Shown here: in pieces, positions 20,148 to 29,735 of the stretch
Position numbering within the stretch: the first letter of the stretch is position 1
How the letters are laid out: the number at the start of each line of letters is the position of its first letter
NCBI GenBank assembly: GCA_004020875.1
Contig: SAPZ01000004.1
Coordinates: forward strand, 124,001-188,000
DNA length: 64,000 nucleotides
Source: Mesorhizobium sp.
Lineage (GTDB): Bacteria > Pseudomonadota > Alphaproteobacteria > Rhizobiales > Rhizobiaceae
Direction of reading: 5' to 3'
Translations under genes and position numbers: made by a program
The notes under the pieces: model-generated
Databases searched by the model: none
What the model saw: only the letters and a program-made list of their open reading frames with translations
Told to the model about the DNA's origin: nothing

Positions 20148-20888
20148 CTAAAGGAGTTCGCGGACAAAGCGGTTGCGGACGAGCCGGAAGAACGGCACGG
20201 CGCCCCCCGGCCGCAGCAAGGGATCGTCGGCAAGCCGACCCTCCAGTTCTTCCAGGATCATGCCGGTGATGTCAGGAATGTCGGCCTTGCGGGCAGCGGC
20301 AAGCGGCAGCCAGACGAGTTCCTCCAGCTCGTTGGTCGGGCCGCCGCCGGGCAGTTCCACGGCAACGTCGTGGCGCCAGGCACTGAAGAAGCGCGTGTCG
20401 AAACGGCGCACGCGATTGGGCGGGGTGATGGCGCGGGCGACGAAGCGGAGCACGTCCAGCGAGGGGATCACGCCATGTTCGGCGAAACCCTGCCAGTCGC
20501 GCTTCGCGGTCGAGAAGGCGCCTCTGCGGCCAATGAGCAGGCCGGCTTCCTCATAGGTCTCGCGAATCGCCGACAGGGCGATTGCCCGCACCCGCGTCGC
20601 GCTCGCACGGCCGGGACCGGCGAGCAATTTTTCCTCCTCCTGGTCCGGCAGAGGGGCGGAAACGGCAATGCGGCTATCCGCGGGATCGGTGCGCCCACCG
20701 GGAAAGACGAATTTTCCGGGCATGAAGGCATGCCTTGCGTGGCGCCTGCCCATCAGAACCAGGACATCCTTGCCCCGGCGATCGAGCAGAATGAGGGTCG
20801 CGGCATCGCGCGGACGCAACGCCCGGCCGCTGCGCACAGCCAGGCCCTTATCGAGCTTGTCGACATCCGCCTTGGTCATACCTTCCAT
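20148..20888 (-). CDS. Nudix hydrolase
   Basis: This 246-residue protein has a Nudix fold with KFVFPGGRTDPADSR and a box-like segment AIRETYEEAGLLIG (the R-E-x2-E-E-x-G core). A C-terminal segment resembling the NUDT/CoA pyrophosphatase group follows. The substrate is unknown, possibly a nucleotide or CoA derivative. ATG codons at 20888 and 20879 are alternative starts. It is 88 bp downstream of the DUF983 gene. Confidence 0.8.
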   Translation of the reverse strand: MEGMTKADVDKLDKGLAVRSGRALRPRDAATLILLDRRGKDVLVLMGRRHARHAFMPGKFVFPGGRTDPADSRIAVSAPLPDQEEEKLLAGPGRASATRVRAIALSAIRETYEEAGLLIGRRGAFSTAKRDWQGFAEHGVIPSLDVLRFVARAITPPNRVRRFDTRFFSAWRHDVAVELPGGGPTNELEELVWLPLAAARKADIPDITGMILEELEGRLADDPLLRPGGAVPFFRLVRNRFVRELL

Positions 20889-20976
20889 GCGCCCGACCTA
20901 GCGGAAACTTCCTTGGTGTGAAAGTGGCTTGCGCGTCGCGGCTTTTGAACCAGGGCGAACAGCGGTGAGACCTGGC

Positions 20977-21423
20977 CTACGAATGGCTCTCGAATTCGTC
21001 CTTCTCGTCGCCGAAACCGTGCATATAAAGCGCCCATTGCAGGCCGATGACAGCGCCCTTGACAGGCTGCAGCAGCGCGACGGCCAGGATAATGGTCAGC
21101 GGCACCCAGATCAGCGCGTGCTGTAAGTTCGACAGCGTGGTGGTCGCCTCCACCGCCATGAAGGAGCCAACCACGATGTGGCCGACAATGACAATGACCA
21201 GATAGGCAGGCAGGTCGTCGGCCCGATGGTGGTGCAACTCCTCGCCGCAGACCTCGCACTTGTCCACGGATTTCACGAAAGCTCCGAAGAGCTTTCCCTT
21301 GCCGCAATGCGGGCAGCGGCCGAGCAAGCCGCGCTTGATCGCCATCCACAGCGGACGCGCGACGCGGCCCGAATGATGCTCGCCGCCGAAAACCTGTTCT
21401 TCCACCTGGAAGTTACCTGGCAT
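20977..21423 (-). CDS. DUF983 membrane protein
   Basis: This 148-residue protein has an N-terminal zinc-ribbon-like pair (GRCPHCGKGKLF and KCEVCGEEL), a histidine-rich turn (HHHRADDLPAY) and two hydrophobic segments. This is the DUF983 architecture. The function is unknown; relatives occur beside cytochrome oxidase assembly and ribonuclease genes. Its start overlaps the rnr stop (TAATG), indicating translational coupling. Confidence 0.9.
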   Translation of the reverse strand: MPGNFQVEEQVFGGEHHSGRVARPLWMAIKRGLLGRCPHCGKGKLFGAFVKSVDKCEVCGEELHHHRADDLPAYLVIVIVGHIVVGSFMAVEATTTLSNLQHALIWVPLTIILAVALLQPVKGAVIGLQWALYMHGFGDEKDEFESHS

Positions 21424-23729
21424 TACCGTCTCCTGCCGCGCGGTCCGACACGCGATTGCGAAGCGCGGGCGCGGCCTTTGGCCTTGTGGAACGACCGCCT
21501 TGAGCCGGGCAGGGGCTTCGGGTCGGTCAGCATCTCGAAACGCATCGCGCCGGCCATCGGAGCGACCTCGACCAGCCGAACTTCGACGCGGTCGGCAAGC
21601 TGATAGCCTTTGCCGGTGCGTTCCCCGTACAGCGATCGGGCGGTTTCGTCGTAGATATAGTAGTCGCCGCCCAGAGTTGACACCGGAATAAAGCCGTCGG
21701 CGCCATACTGCGGCAATTGGACAAAGAGTCCCGCCTTAGTGACGCCGGAAATGCGCGCGTCGAAGGTGTCGTTGAGGCGCTCGGCGAGATAGGCGGCGAT
21801 CAGCCGGTCGACCGTGTCGCGCTCGGCGGCCATGGCGCGGCGCTCCGTGGCGGAAATCAGCGCGGCGACCTCTTCCAGCCGGTCCGCCTCCTGCTGGGTC
21901 AGGCCGCCTTGCCCGAGGCCAAGCGCCGAGATCAGCCCCCGGTGCACGATCAGATCGGCATAGCGGCGGATCGGCGAGGTGAAATGCGCGTAGCGACGGA
22001 GGTTGAGGCCGAAATGGCCGATGTTCTTCGGTGAGTACTCGGCCTGGCTTTGCGAGCGCAGCACGACTTCATTGACCAGCGCCTCGTTGTCGGCGCCGCG
22101 CACCCGTTCCAGAATGCCGTTGAACTGGCTGGGCCGCATCTGCGCGCCGCGCGCCAGGGACAGGCTGAGCGTTTGCAGGAAGTCGCGCAGCGATTCCTGC
22201 TTGGCGAGCGACGGCGCGTCATGGATGCGGTAGACGAGGGGCTCTTTCTTGCCCTCCAACGTCTCGGCGGCCGCGACATTGGCCTGGATCATGAACTCCT
22301 CGATGAGCTTATGCGCGTCGAGGCGCTCCGGCACCACGACCCGGTCGACGGTGCCATCGGGCTTCAGCAGGATCTTGCGCTCCGGCAGGTCGAGTTCCAG
22401 CGGCTGACGGGCGTCGCGGCCGCGCTTCAGCACGGCATAAGCGTCCCAGAGCGGCTTCAGGACGCTGTCAAGGATCGGCTGTGTCTTGTCGTCCGGCACG
22501 CCGTCGATTGCCGCCTGCGCCTGCGGGTAGGCGAGCTTGGCCGTCGATTTCATCATGACGCGGTGGAAGGAATGGCGCAGCTTGCGGCCTTCCGAGGAGA
22601 AGGTCATGCGCACTGCGATCGCCGGACGATCCTCGCCCTCGCGCAGCGAGCAAAGATCGTTCGAGATGCGTTCGGGCAGCATCGGCACGACCCGGTCCGG
22701 GAAATAGACAGAATTGCCGCGCTTCAACGCTTCGCGATCGAGTGGCTTGCCGTAGCGGATATAGGCGGCGACATCGGCGATCGCCACGGTGACGACGACG
22801 CCGCCGGGATTCTTCTCGTCGGTATCGGGCGCGGCGAAGACAGCGTCGTCGTGGTCCTTGGCGTCGGCGGGGTCGATGGTCACCAGCGGCAGGTCGCGCC
22901 AGTCCTCGCGGTGAGCAAGCGTGGCCGGCTTCACCGCCTCGGCCTCGGCAATCACGTCCGCCGGAAAGACATGGGGGATGTCGTGCGCGTGGATGGCGAT
23001 CATCGAGACCGCCTTCTCGCTGGTGAGCGACCCCAGCACCGCCAACACCTTGGCGCGCGGCAGGCCGAAGCGAGAAGCGCGCGCCGGCTCGACCTCGACA
23101 AGATCGCCGTTCCGGGCGCCGTTCTGGAATTCCTTGTCGACGATCAGTTCCGGCTGACGGCGTTCGACAGGCTCGATGCGGAGCGTACCATCCTTCAGCA
23201 CGCGGAAGACGCCGAGCACCGCGTCGCTGCGTTTCTCGAAGATCTTCATCACCCGCCCGGTATAGGCAGGGCCTGACGGATCGTCAGTCGGGAAGGTTTT
23301 GGCGAGCACGCGGTCGCCGATGCCGGGCGCCGGGCCGCCGGCGCCGCGCGACAAGCGGATGGCGATGACGGGCGGAGAGCCGGCGCCGGTGTATTCGCTC
23401 GGATTGGCCAGGAGCACGCCGTCTTCGTCGCGGCCGAAAATATCGAGCACGGCGACGTGAGGCACGGCGCCGGCGCGGGTCAGGCGCTTGCGCTCCTTGT
23501 TGAGCAGACCTTCATCCTGAAGGTCGCGCAGCATATCTTTCAGCCAGACGCGGTCTTCGCCGCGCAGCGCAAACGCCTTGGCAATCTCGCGCTTGCCGGA
23601 ACGGTCGGGATTTTCGGCGATGTAGCGCAGGATCTCGTCACGCGAGGGCCGATAGTCGTCTTTGACCTTGGCTCTGGTGTCGGCGTGGCGCGGATCGCCG
23701 TGGCTTCTTCCGGAGATCCTGCGCGCCAC
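21423..23729 (-). CDS. rnr: Ribonuclease R
   Basis: This 768-residue 3'-5' exoribonuclease degrades structured RNA. An N-terminal helical region with winged-helix character precedes cold-shock domains. The RNB catalytic domain includes VTIDPADAKDHDDAVF, with the aspartates that bind magnesium, then NIGHFGLNLRRYAHFTSPIRRYADL. An S1 domain (GVTKAGLFVQLPQYGADGFI) and a basic tail rich in R and K follow. It lies six bases after topA and overlaps DUF983, so topA-rnr-DUF983 is an operon. Confidence 0.96.
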   Translation of the reverse strand: MARRISGRSHGDPRHADTRAKVKDDYRPSRDEILRYIAENPDRSGKREIAKAFALRGEDRVWLKDMLRDLQDEGLLNKERKRLTRAGAVPHVAVLDIFGRDEDGVLLANPSEYTGAGSPPVIAIRLSRGAGGPAPGIGDRVLAKTFPTDDPSGPAYTGRVMKIFEKRSDAVLGVFRVLKDGTLRIEPVERRQPELIVDKEFQNGARNGDLVEVEPARASRFGLPRAKVLAVLGSLTSEKAVSMIAIHAHDIPHVFPADVIAEAEAVKPATLAHREDWRDLPLVTIDPADAKDHDDAVFAAPDTDEKNPGGVVVTVAIADVAAYIRYGKPLDREALKRGNSVYFPDRVVPMLPERISNDLCSLREGEDRPAIAVRMTFSSEGRKLRHSFHRVMMKSTAKLAYPQAQAAIDGVPDDKTQPILDSVLKPLWDAYAVLKRGRDARQPLELDLPERKILLKPDGTVDRVVVPERLDAHKLIEEFMIQANVAAAETLEGKKEPLVYRIHDAPSLAKQESLRDFLQTLSLSLARGAQMRPSQFNGILERVRGADNEALVNEVVLRSQSQAEYSPKNIGHFGLNLRRYAHFTSPIRRYADLIVHRGLISALGLGQGGLTQQEADRLEEVAALISATERRAMAAERDTVDRLIAAYLAERLNDTFDARISGVTKAGLFVQLPQYGADGFIPVSTLGGDYYIYDETARSLYGERTGKGYQLADRVEVRLVEVAPMAGAMRFEMLTDPKPLPGSRRSFHKAKGRARASQSRVGPRGRRR

Positions 23730-23735
23730 GTCCTG

Positions 23736-26303
23736 CTACCCCTTCTTTGCCGCCCTGCGGAAGGGCTTCTTGCCGCCTCCGCCCTTGGCTTCCTTTTCGG
23801 CGATCAGGGCGAGCGCCTCTTCCATCGTCACCGATTGCGGATCCTTGCCCTTGGGCAGCGTAGCGTTGACCTTGCCGTAATTGACATAAGGCCCGTAGCG
23901 GCCGTCACGTACCGTGATCTTGCCGCCGCCGTCGGGATGGTCGCCAAGCTCCTTCAGCGCGGCCGGCGTAGCGCCGTTGCGGCCGCCTTTGCCCTTCTGC
24001 TGCTTCTCGGCGATCACCGAGACAGCGCGGTTCAGGCCGATCGAGAACACGTCCTCGATGCTCTCCAGATTGGCGTAGGTGCCGTCATGCAGCACGAACG
24101 GACCGTAACGCCCGAGGCCGGCCGAGATCATCTTGCCGGTTTCGGGATGTTTTCCCACATCACGCGGCAGCGCCAGCAACGCCAGCGCCTTCTCGTGATC
24201 GATCGACTCCGGCGTCCAGCCTTTGGGCAGGCTGGACCGCTTGGCCTCCTTGCCTTCGCCGCGCTGTATATAGGGGCCGAAACGGCCGCTGCGCAGCGTG
24301 ATCTCCTCAGCCGTGTAAGGATCCTTGCCGAGCAGCTTGACGCCGTCCTCGCCATTGCCGTTCTCGCCATTGGGGTTGGCGGCGTCGCCCAACTGGCGGG
24401 TGTAGGAACACTCCGGATAGTTCGAGCAGCCGACGAAGGCTCCGAACTTGCCGAGCTTCAGCGAGAGGTTTCCGGTGCCGCATTTCGGGCAGATGCGCGG
24501 ATTGGAGCCGTCCTCGCGCTCGGGGAAGACAAGCGGCGCGAGCTCTTCGTTGAGCGCATCGAGAACGTCGGTGACGCGCAACTCCTTGATGTCGTCGACA
24601 GCGCCGGAGAAATCCCTCCAGAAGTCGCGCAACACATCCTTCCAGGCGAGCTTGCCGTCGGAAATCTCGTCGAGCTTTTCTTCAAGCGATGCTGTGAAGT
24701 CATATTCGACGTAACGCTCGAAGAAACTTTCGAGGAAGGCCGAGAGCAGCCGGCCCTTGGCCTGCGGCACCAGCTTGCGCCGGTCGATGGTGACGTAGTC
24801 GCGGTCTTCGAGCGTCTTCAGGATCGCGGTGTAGGTCGAAGGCCGGCCGATGCCGAGCTCCTCCAGCTTCTTGATCAGCGACGCCTCGGAATAGCGCGGC
24901 GGCGGCTCCGTGGTGTGCTGGGTAGCGTTGATCACCTGGCGGGCGAGTTGCTCGCCCGCGCGGATCTCGGGCAGGCGCCGGCTTTCCTCGTCCTCGGCGT
25001 CCTCTTCCTTCTGGTCGGTATAAGCGGCGATGAAGCCGTCGAAGCGGACGACCGAACCGATCGCGCGCAGCTCGGCGGTGCGAGCGCCGTTGACCGCCTC
25101 GATCTCGACCGTGGTGCGCTCGATCTCGGCCGGCTGCATCTGGCTGGCGATGGCGCGCTTCCAGATCAGCTCGTAAAGGCGAGCCTGGTCGGCATCGAGA
25201 TATTGCCGAACGGAAGCCGGCGTGCGCTTGAAGTCGGTCGGGCGGATAGCCTCGTGCGCTTCCTGCGCGTTTTTGGCCTTGGTGGTGTAGAAACGAGGCT
25301 TCTCCGGCAAGTACTTTGCGCCGAATTCGCTGACGATGGCATTGCGGGCGGCTTCGATAGCCTCGGGCGCCATCTGGACGCCGTCGGTTCGCATATAGGT
25401 GATGAGGCCCGCGGTCTCGCCGCCGATGTCCATGCCCTCATAGAGCTTTTGCGCCACCTGCATCGTGCGTGTGGCCGAGAAGCCGAGCCCGGAAGAGGCG
25501 GCCTGCTGTAGCGTCGAGGTGGTGAAGGGCGGGCCGGGGTTGCGCTTGGTGGGCTTGGCCTCGACCGACAGTGCCTTGAAGGTCGCGCCTTCCAGCATCG
25601 CCTTGATGTCGTCGGCCTGCGCCTTGTTGGCTATGTCGAGTTTTTGCAGCTTCTTGCCGGCAAAGGCGGTGAGCCGCGCCTCGAAGCTGTCGTTGCGCGG
25701 CGTGTTGAGGATGGCGGCGATCTGCCAATATTCCTCGCGGATGAAGCGCTCGATCTCGGACTCGCGATCGCAGACGAGGCGCAGCGCCACCGACTGCACG
25801 CGCCCCGCGGAGCGGGCGCCCGGCAGCTTGCGCCACAGCACCGGCGACAGCGTGAAGCCGACGAGATAGTCGAGCGCGCGGCGGGCGAGATAGGCGTCGA
25901 CCAGGGGCGCGTCGATCTGGCGCGGATTGGCCATCGCGTCGAGCACCGAGGCCTTGGTGATGGCGTTGAAGACGACGCGGCTGACCGGCTTGTCCTTCAG
26001 CGCGCGCTTCTGCTTCAGGACTTCCAGCACATGCCAGGAAATCGCCTCGCCTTCGCGATCCGGATCGGTGGCGAGGATCAGGCCGTCGGCGTCCTTGACC
26101 GCCTTGGCGATGTCGGCGAGGCGCTTGCCGGACGCTGTGTCGACCGACCATGACATGGCAAAGTCCTCGTCAGGGCGCACCGAGCCGTCCTTGGCCGGCA
26201 GATCGCGGACATGGCCGAACGAGGCTAGAACCTTATAGTTCTTGCCGAGGTACTTGTTGATTGTCTTCGCCTTGGCCGGCGATTCGACGACGACGACGTC
26301 CAT
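23736..26303 (-). CDS. topA: DNA topoisomerase I
   Basis: This 855-residue type IA topoisomerase relaxes negative supercoils. The Toprim domain starts MDVVVVESPAKAKTINKYLG, the catalytic tyrosine is Y303 in GLITYMRTDG, and the cap region follows. A C4 zinc finger is present (CPKCGTGNLSLK..GCSNYPEC), followed by three topoisomerase C-terminal repeats containing SGRFGPYI, LGRYGPFV and DGRYGPYV. The ATG at 26303 was chosen because the family begins there; the frame is open 21 codons further. It is the first gene of the minus-strand group ending at rpmG. Confidence 0.96.
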   Translation of the reverse strand: MDVVVVESPAKAKTINKYLGKNYKVLASFGHVRDLPAKDGSVRPDEDFAMSWSVDTASGKRLADIAKAVKDADGLILATDPDREGEAISWHVLEVLKQKRALKDKPVSRVVFNAITKASVLDAMANPRQIDAPLVDAYLARRALDYLVGFTLSPVLWRKLPGARSAGRVQSVALRLVCDRESEIERFIREEYWQIAAILNTPRNDSFEARLTAFAGKKLQKLDIANKAQADDIKAMLEGATFKALSVEAKPTKRNPGPPFTTSTLQQAASSGLGFSATRTMQVAQKLYEGMDIGGETAGLITYMRTDGVQMAPEAIEAARNAIVSEFGAKYLPEKPRFYTTKAKNAQEAHEAIRPTDFKRTPASVRQYLDADQARLYELIWKRAIASQMQPAEIERTTVEIEAVNGARTAELRAIGSVVRFDGFIAAYTDQKEEDAEDEESRRLPEIRAGEQLARQVINATQHTTEPPPRYSEASLIKKLEELGIGRPSTYTAILKTLEDRDYVTIDRRKLVPQAKGRLLSAFLESFFERYVEYDFTASLEEKLDEISDGKLAWKDVLRDFWRDFSGAVDDIKELRVTDVLDALNEELAPLVFPEREDGSNPRICPKCGTGNLSLKLGKFGAFVGCSNYPECSYTRQLGDAANPNGENGNGEDGVKLLGKDPYTAEEITLRSGRFGPYIQRGEGKEAKRSSLPKGWTPESIDHEKALALLALPRDVGKHPETGKMISAGLGRYGPFVLHDGTYANLESIEDVFSIGLNRAVSVIAEKQQKGKGGRNGATPAALKELGDHPDGGGKITVRDGRYGPYVNYGKVNATLPKGKDPQSVTMEEALALIAEKEAKGGGGKKPFRRAAKKG

Positions 26304-26443
26304 GAGGTCTCTTAATCTGTTGTGAGGCGGCGGAAGAAGGCTCCGCGGCGCACGACGAAATCCCACTCTTTTCGTCGCTCACATGGCCGCGCTTTTGCAA
26401 TCGGTCAAGGGGAAGCGGGCAAATTGGGAAGCGGCCGCCGACG

Positions 26444-26462
26444 ATACACTCTTAGAGTGTAT
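26444..26462. promoter_or_regulatory. 19-bp perfect inverted repeat, operator-like
   Basis: ATACACTCT-T-AGAGTGTAT is a perfect 9-bp inverted repeat around a single base. It lies in the 278-bp gap upstream of topA (140 bp before its start). No regulator is identified. The rest of the gap (26304-26581) holds no gene I can support. Confidence 0.5.
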
Positions 26463-26532
26463 GGCAAAGATCACATTTTTCGGGATGGAGGCATGCGGGT
26501 CTCGAACCGGCGGTGACCGGCGGAAGATGACT

Positions 26533-26560
26533 GGCTGCCGGATCAAGGAACCCGGCAGCC
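26533..26560 (-). terminator. Hairpin, possible terminator
   Basis: GGCTGCCGG at 26533-26541 pairs with CCGGCAGCC at 26552-26560 across a 10-base loop. It lies 22 bp past the stop of the minus-strand secreted protein gene. There is no run of T on the minus-strand exit side, so it is a weak intrinsic terminator at best. Confidence 0.5.
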
Positions 26561-26581
26561 GGATCGCTCAATGAGGCGAGC

Positions 26582-26959
26582 TCAATCTGCTTTGACGACG
26601 TGCCAGGCTCCGCCGACGCCTTCGCCGGTCATGTCGCCGGCCTTCTTGTCCTTGATGAAGGTATAGACCGGCTTGCCGTCATAGGCCCACATATGGGTCC
26701 CGTCGGTGCGTTTGACGACAGACCAATCGCCTTCGGTCTTCGCGCTCGCCTTGGCTTTCAGCGGCGGCCAGTTGGCGGCGCATTTATCATAACAGTTGGA
26801 CTTGCCTTTCTCGTCCTTGTCGAAAGTGTAGAGCGTCATGCCCTTGGCGTCGGTGTAGATCTTGGTGCCGCCGACTTCGGCCTCCTTCCAGGCCTCGGCG
26901 GCCTGGGACGCGGCGGTGCCGAGCAGAAGGGCGGCAAACCCGAGTGCGATCGTCTTCAT
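26582..26959 (-). CDS. Secreted repeat protein (COG4315-like)
   Basis: This 125-residue protein has a signal peptide (KTIALGFAALLLGTAASQAAEA) and two repeats. The first includes IYTDAKGMTLYTFDKDEKGKSNCYDKC and the second GTHMWAYDGKPVYTFIKDKKAGD. This is the pattern of the COG4315 'predicted lipoprotein with conserved repeats', although no lipobox cysteine is present. A GAGGGAGAG ribosome site precedes the ATG at 26959. The function is unknown; it is probably periplasmic. It diverges from the CcdA-like gene. Confidence 0.8.
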   Translation of the reverse strand: MKTIALGFAALLLGTAASQAAEAWKEAEVGGTKIYTDAKGMTLYTFDKDEKGKSNCYDKCAANWPPLKAKASAKTEGDWSVVKRTDGTHMWAYDGKPVYTFIKDKKAGDMTGEGVGGAWHVVKAD

Positions 26960-27126
26960 GCTGAATCTCTCCCTCAGAACAAAGCGCGCGATCGCGCGCT
27001 CATCCCGACAACGCGTTGGGAAGCCTGTTTCTTCCTGCGGCGAAGCGGCGACGTGCCACACAATGGTGATTGGCAGGCGTGCGCCTGCTTCGCTATATCG
27101 ACGCCAGCACAATCAGGACTCATGGG

Positions 27127-27873
27127 ATGGCACTGGACATCGGCTATGTCAGCGCGGTCGGGGCGGGGGCGATCTCGTTCCTGTCGCCTTGCGTGCTGCC
27201 GCTGGTGCCGCCCTATCTCTGTTACATGGCCGGCGTGTCGGTCGACGATTTCCGCGGCAATCATGGCGTGACGGCGCGGGAAGGCACGCGCGGCGCGCTG
27301 CTCTATGCCTCGCTTGCTTTCGTGCTCGGCTTCTCGACGGTGTTCGTCGCGCTCGGCGCCGGCGCCTCGACCATCGGCAGGCTGCTGCGCGTCTGGCAGG
27401 AGCCGCTGGCGATGGCGGCTGGCGCGCTCATCATCATCATGGGCTTGAACTTCCTAGGCATCCTGCGCATTCCGCTGCTGTCGCGGGAGGCACGCTTCCA
27501 GTCGCAGGGTAAGCCCGCAAACATGGTCGCCGCCTATGTCATGGGTCTGGCCTTCGCCTTCGGCTGGACGCCCTGCATCGGCCCGGTGCTGGGGCCGATC
27601 CTGACTTTGGCGGGCGGGCGCGAGACGGTGGGCGAGGGCGCGCTGCTGCTCGCCGCCTATTCGCTCGGGCTCGGCATTCCGTTCCTGATCGCGGCGCTGT
27701 TTTCCGGCGCCTTCATGCGCTTCCTCGGCAAATTCCGCGTCCATCTCGGCCGCGTCGAGAAGGGGATCGGCGCGCTGCTCGTCGTCGCCGGCGTGTTTTT
27801 CCTCACCGGCGGCGTGCAGAGCGTCTCCTACTGGCTGCTGGAGAATTTTCCGGTGCTGGGAAGGTTGGGCTGA
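27127..27873 (+). CDS. ccdA: CcdA-like thiol:disulfide transmembrane protein
   Basis: This 248-residue protein has about six hydrophobic segments and the paired cysteine motifs of the DsbD-beta/CcdA family, FLSPCVLPLVPPY and GWTPCIGPVLGPI. Such proteins carry electrons from cytoplasmic thioredoxin across the membrane for cytochrome c maturation or periplasmic reduction. The ATG at 27127 opens directly into the first membrane segment. A role in cytochrome c biogenesis is inferred from the family; no ccm genes are in the window. Confidence 0.9.
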   Translation: MALDIGYVSAVGAGAISFLSPCVLPLVPPYLCYMAGVSVDDFRGNHGVTAREGTRGALLYASLAFVLGFSTVFVALGAGASTIGRLLRVWQEPLAMAAGALIIIMGLNFLGILRIPLLSREARFQSQGKPANMVAAYVMGLAFAFGWTPCIGPVLGPILTLAGGRETVGEGALLLAAYSLGLGIPFLIAALFSGAFMRFLGKFRVHLGRVEKGIGALLVVAGVFFLTGGVQSVSYWLLENFPVLGRLG

Positions 27874-28019
27874 CTTTGCCACGAAACCGGATCGAACTGT
27901 GGACCCGCTGACTGAGAGTAAGCTGCTCCGCCGTCTCACCGGAATTTAACCGCATTGGTGCAGCATCACGCGGCTGCTAGCATGCATTGATTCAAGCCCT
28001 TTCGTACGGTTGCCCATCC

Positions 28020-29390
28020 ATGAGCCAGAGATCCTGCCTGTCCGTCATCCTCGCCGCTGGCGAAGGCACGCGCATGAAAAGCGCCATGCCCAAGGTGCTG
28101 CACGCCATTGCCGGCCTGCCGATGGTGGCTCATGTGGTGAAGGCGGCGGAGGCGGCAGGCGCTTCTGGCCTGGCGCTGGTGATCGGCCACGGCGCCGACG
28201 AGATGCGCAAAGCGGCGCAGAAATTCGCCCCCAAGGCGGAGACTTTCGTGCAGGAGGAGCGGCTCGGCACCGCGCATGCCGTTCTGGCTTCTCGCGAAGC
28301 AATATCAAAGGGTTACGACGATATCCTCGTCATGTTCGGCGATACGCCGCTGATCGATGCGCAGGCGCTGGCCGCCGCGCGGCGGAAGCTCGCCGACGGC
28401 GCCGCGGTGGCGGTGATCGGCTTTCGCCCGCCAAGCCCGATCGGCTATGGCCGGCTGATCGAGAAGGGCGGCAAGCTCGTCGCCATTCGCGAGGAGAAGG
28501 ACTGCTCCGACGAGGAGAAGAAGATCGGCTTCTGCAATGCCGGCATGATGGCGGTGGCGGGCAAGCATGCGTTGCGGCTGCTCGACAAGGTCGGCAACAA
28601 GAACGCCAAGGGCGAATACTACCTCACCGACATCGTCGAAATCGCCGGCGCGGAGGGGCTTGATGTCGTGGCTACGGAGGCGAGCTTCGAGAGCGCGCTC
28701 GGTATCAACAATCGCGCCGAGCTTGCCGAGGCAGAAGCCATCTGGCAGGCGCGCCGGCGGTGTGAGGCGATGCTGTCGGGAGTTACGCTCATCGCGCCCG
28801 AAACCGTCTATTTCTCGCACGATACCGAGATTGGCGCGGACACGATCGTCGAGCCGAATGTCTGGTTCGGACCGGGCGTCAGAATAGCCTCTGGCGCCAA
28901 GATCCACGCCTTCAGCCACATCGAGGGCGCAACGATCGCTTCCAATTGCGATGTCGGGCCGTTTGCGCGGCTGCGGCCGGGCGCAGATCTTCGAAACAAG
29001 GCGAAGGTCGGCAATTTCTGCGAGGTGAAACAGGCGACGATCGAAGAGGGCGCCAAGGTCAACCACCTGACCTATATCGGCGATGCGCGCGTGGGTGCCG
29101 CGGCCAATATCGGCGCCGGCACCATCACCTGCAATTACGACGGCTACTCGAAATTCTTCACCGATATCGGCGAAGGCGCCTTTGTCGGTTCGAATTCCTC
29201 TCTGGTGGCGCCGGTCTCGATCGGCAAAGGCGGGTACATCGCTTCCGGTAGCGTGATAACCGAAAGCGTGCCCGACGACGCGCTGGCCTTCGGCCGCGCC
29301 CGCCAGAAGACGATCCCAGGCAAGGGCAAGGAATTGCGCGAGCGCTTCGCCTCGGCCGCAGCGGCAAGGAAGAAGGCGGCGGCGGAATAG
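28020..29390 (+). CDS. glmU: Bifunctional UDP-N-acetylglucosamine pyrophosphorylase / glucosamine-1-phosphate N-acetyltransferase
   Basis: This 456-residue protein has an N-terminal nucleotidyltransferase domain ([14 protein letters not shown]) and a C-terminal left-handed beta helix of hexapeptide repeats ending in the acetyltransferase site ([27 protein letters not shown] and GTITCNYDG). It makes UDP-GlcNAc for peptidoglycan and LPS. The ATG at 28020 matches the family start. It is followed after 345 bp by glmS, which supplies its substrate pathway. Confidence 0.96.
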   Translation: MSQRSCLSVILAAGEGTRMKSAMPKVLHAIAGLPMVAHVVKAAEAAGASGLALVIGHGADEMRKAAQKFAPKAETFVQEERLGTAHAVLASREAISKGYDDILVMFGDTPLIDAQALAAARRKLADGAAVAVIGFRPPSPIGYGRLIEKGGKLVAIREEKDCSDEEKKIGFCNAGMMAVAGKHALRLLDKVGNKNAKGEYYLTDIVEIAGAEGLDVVATEASFESALGINNRAELAEAEAIWQARRRCEAMLSGVTLIAPETVYFSHDTEIGADTIVEPNVWFGPGVRIASGAKIHAFSHIEGATIASNCDVGPFARLRPGADLRNKAKVGNFCEVKQATIEEGAKVNHLTYIGDARVGAAANIGAGTITCNYDGYSKFFTDIGEGAFVGSNSSLVAPVSIGKGGYIASGSVITESVPDDALAFGRARQKTIPGKGKELRERFASAAAARKKAAAE

Positions 29391-29735
29391 GCTGCGCGGA
29401 CTGACACGTGAAAGAACAGCGGTAGCGCGGGCCGAGTCTCAAAGACGCCTTGCGCGATCTAGCGTGGATCGTCATTTGGAGGATGACGCACCCCGCGGCA
29501 AAGGATACTTAACGCTGCAGCGGTAGTTCACGAACGGCAATGTGCGTGCGCGTTTCGGTGCGGAAGCGGCCGAAAAACCGAGCAATTGCGGTAACTGGAT
29601 CGCAATGGCCCTCTGCCATGATGGTCCTCGAACAGAGTTCGTTTTGACACGGGACGAAACGCAAAGTGACTTTCGCGGCAGGCCGGCAATCCCTAGATAA
29701 CGCCGGGTTTTCTGCTGGGAATCAGGGGTTAGCGC
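29391..29735. other. Intergenic region upstream of glmS
   Basis: 345 bp between glmU and glmS. A TTGACA hexamer at 29644-29649 could be a -35, but no convincing -10 follows at 16-18 bp. No riboswitch or ribozyme like the Gram-positive glmS element is apparent. No gene is supported here. Confidence 0.4.

Noticed and set aside
23457..25511. 684-residue open frame on the plus strand opposite topA/rnr
   Set aside because: It is antisense to two clearly conserved genes, has no recognisable domain and an R/A/G-rich composition typical of high-GC shadow frames.
29391..29735. glmS ribozyme/riboswitch
   Set aside because: The region lacks the catalytic core seen in Gram-positive glmS leaders and none is known in Alphaproteobacteria; no such structure was visible.
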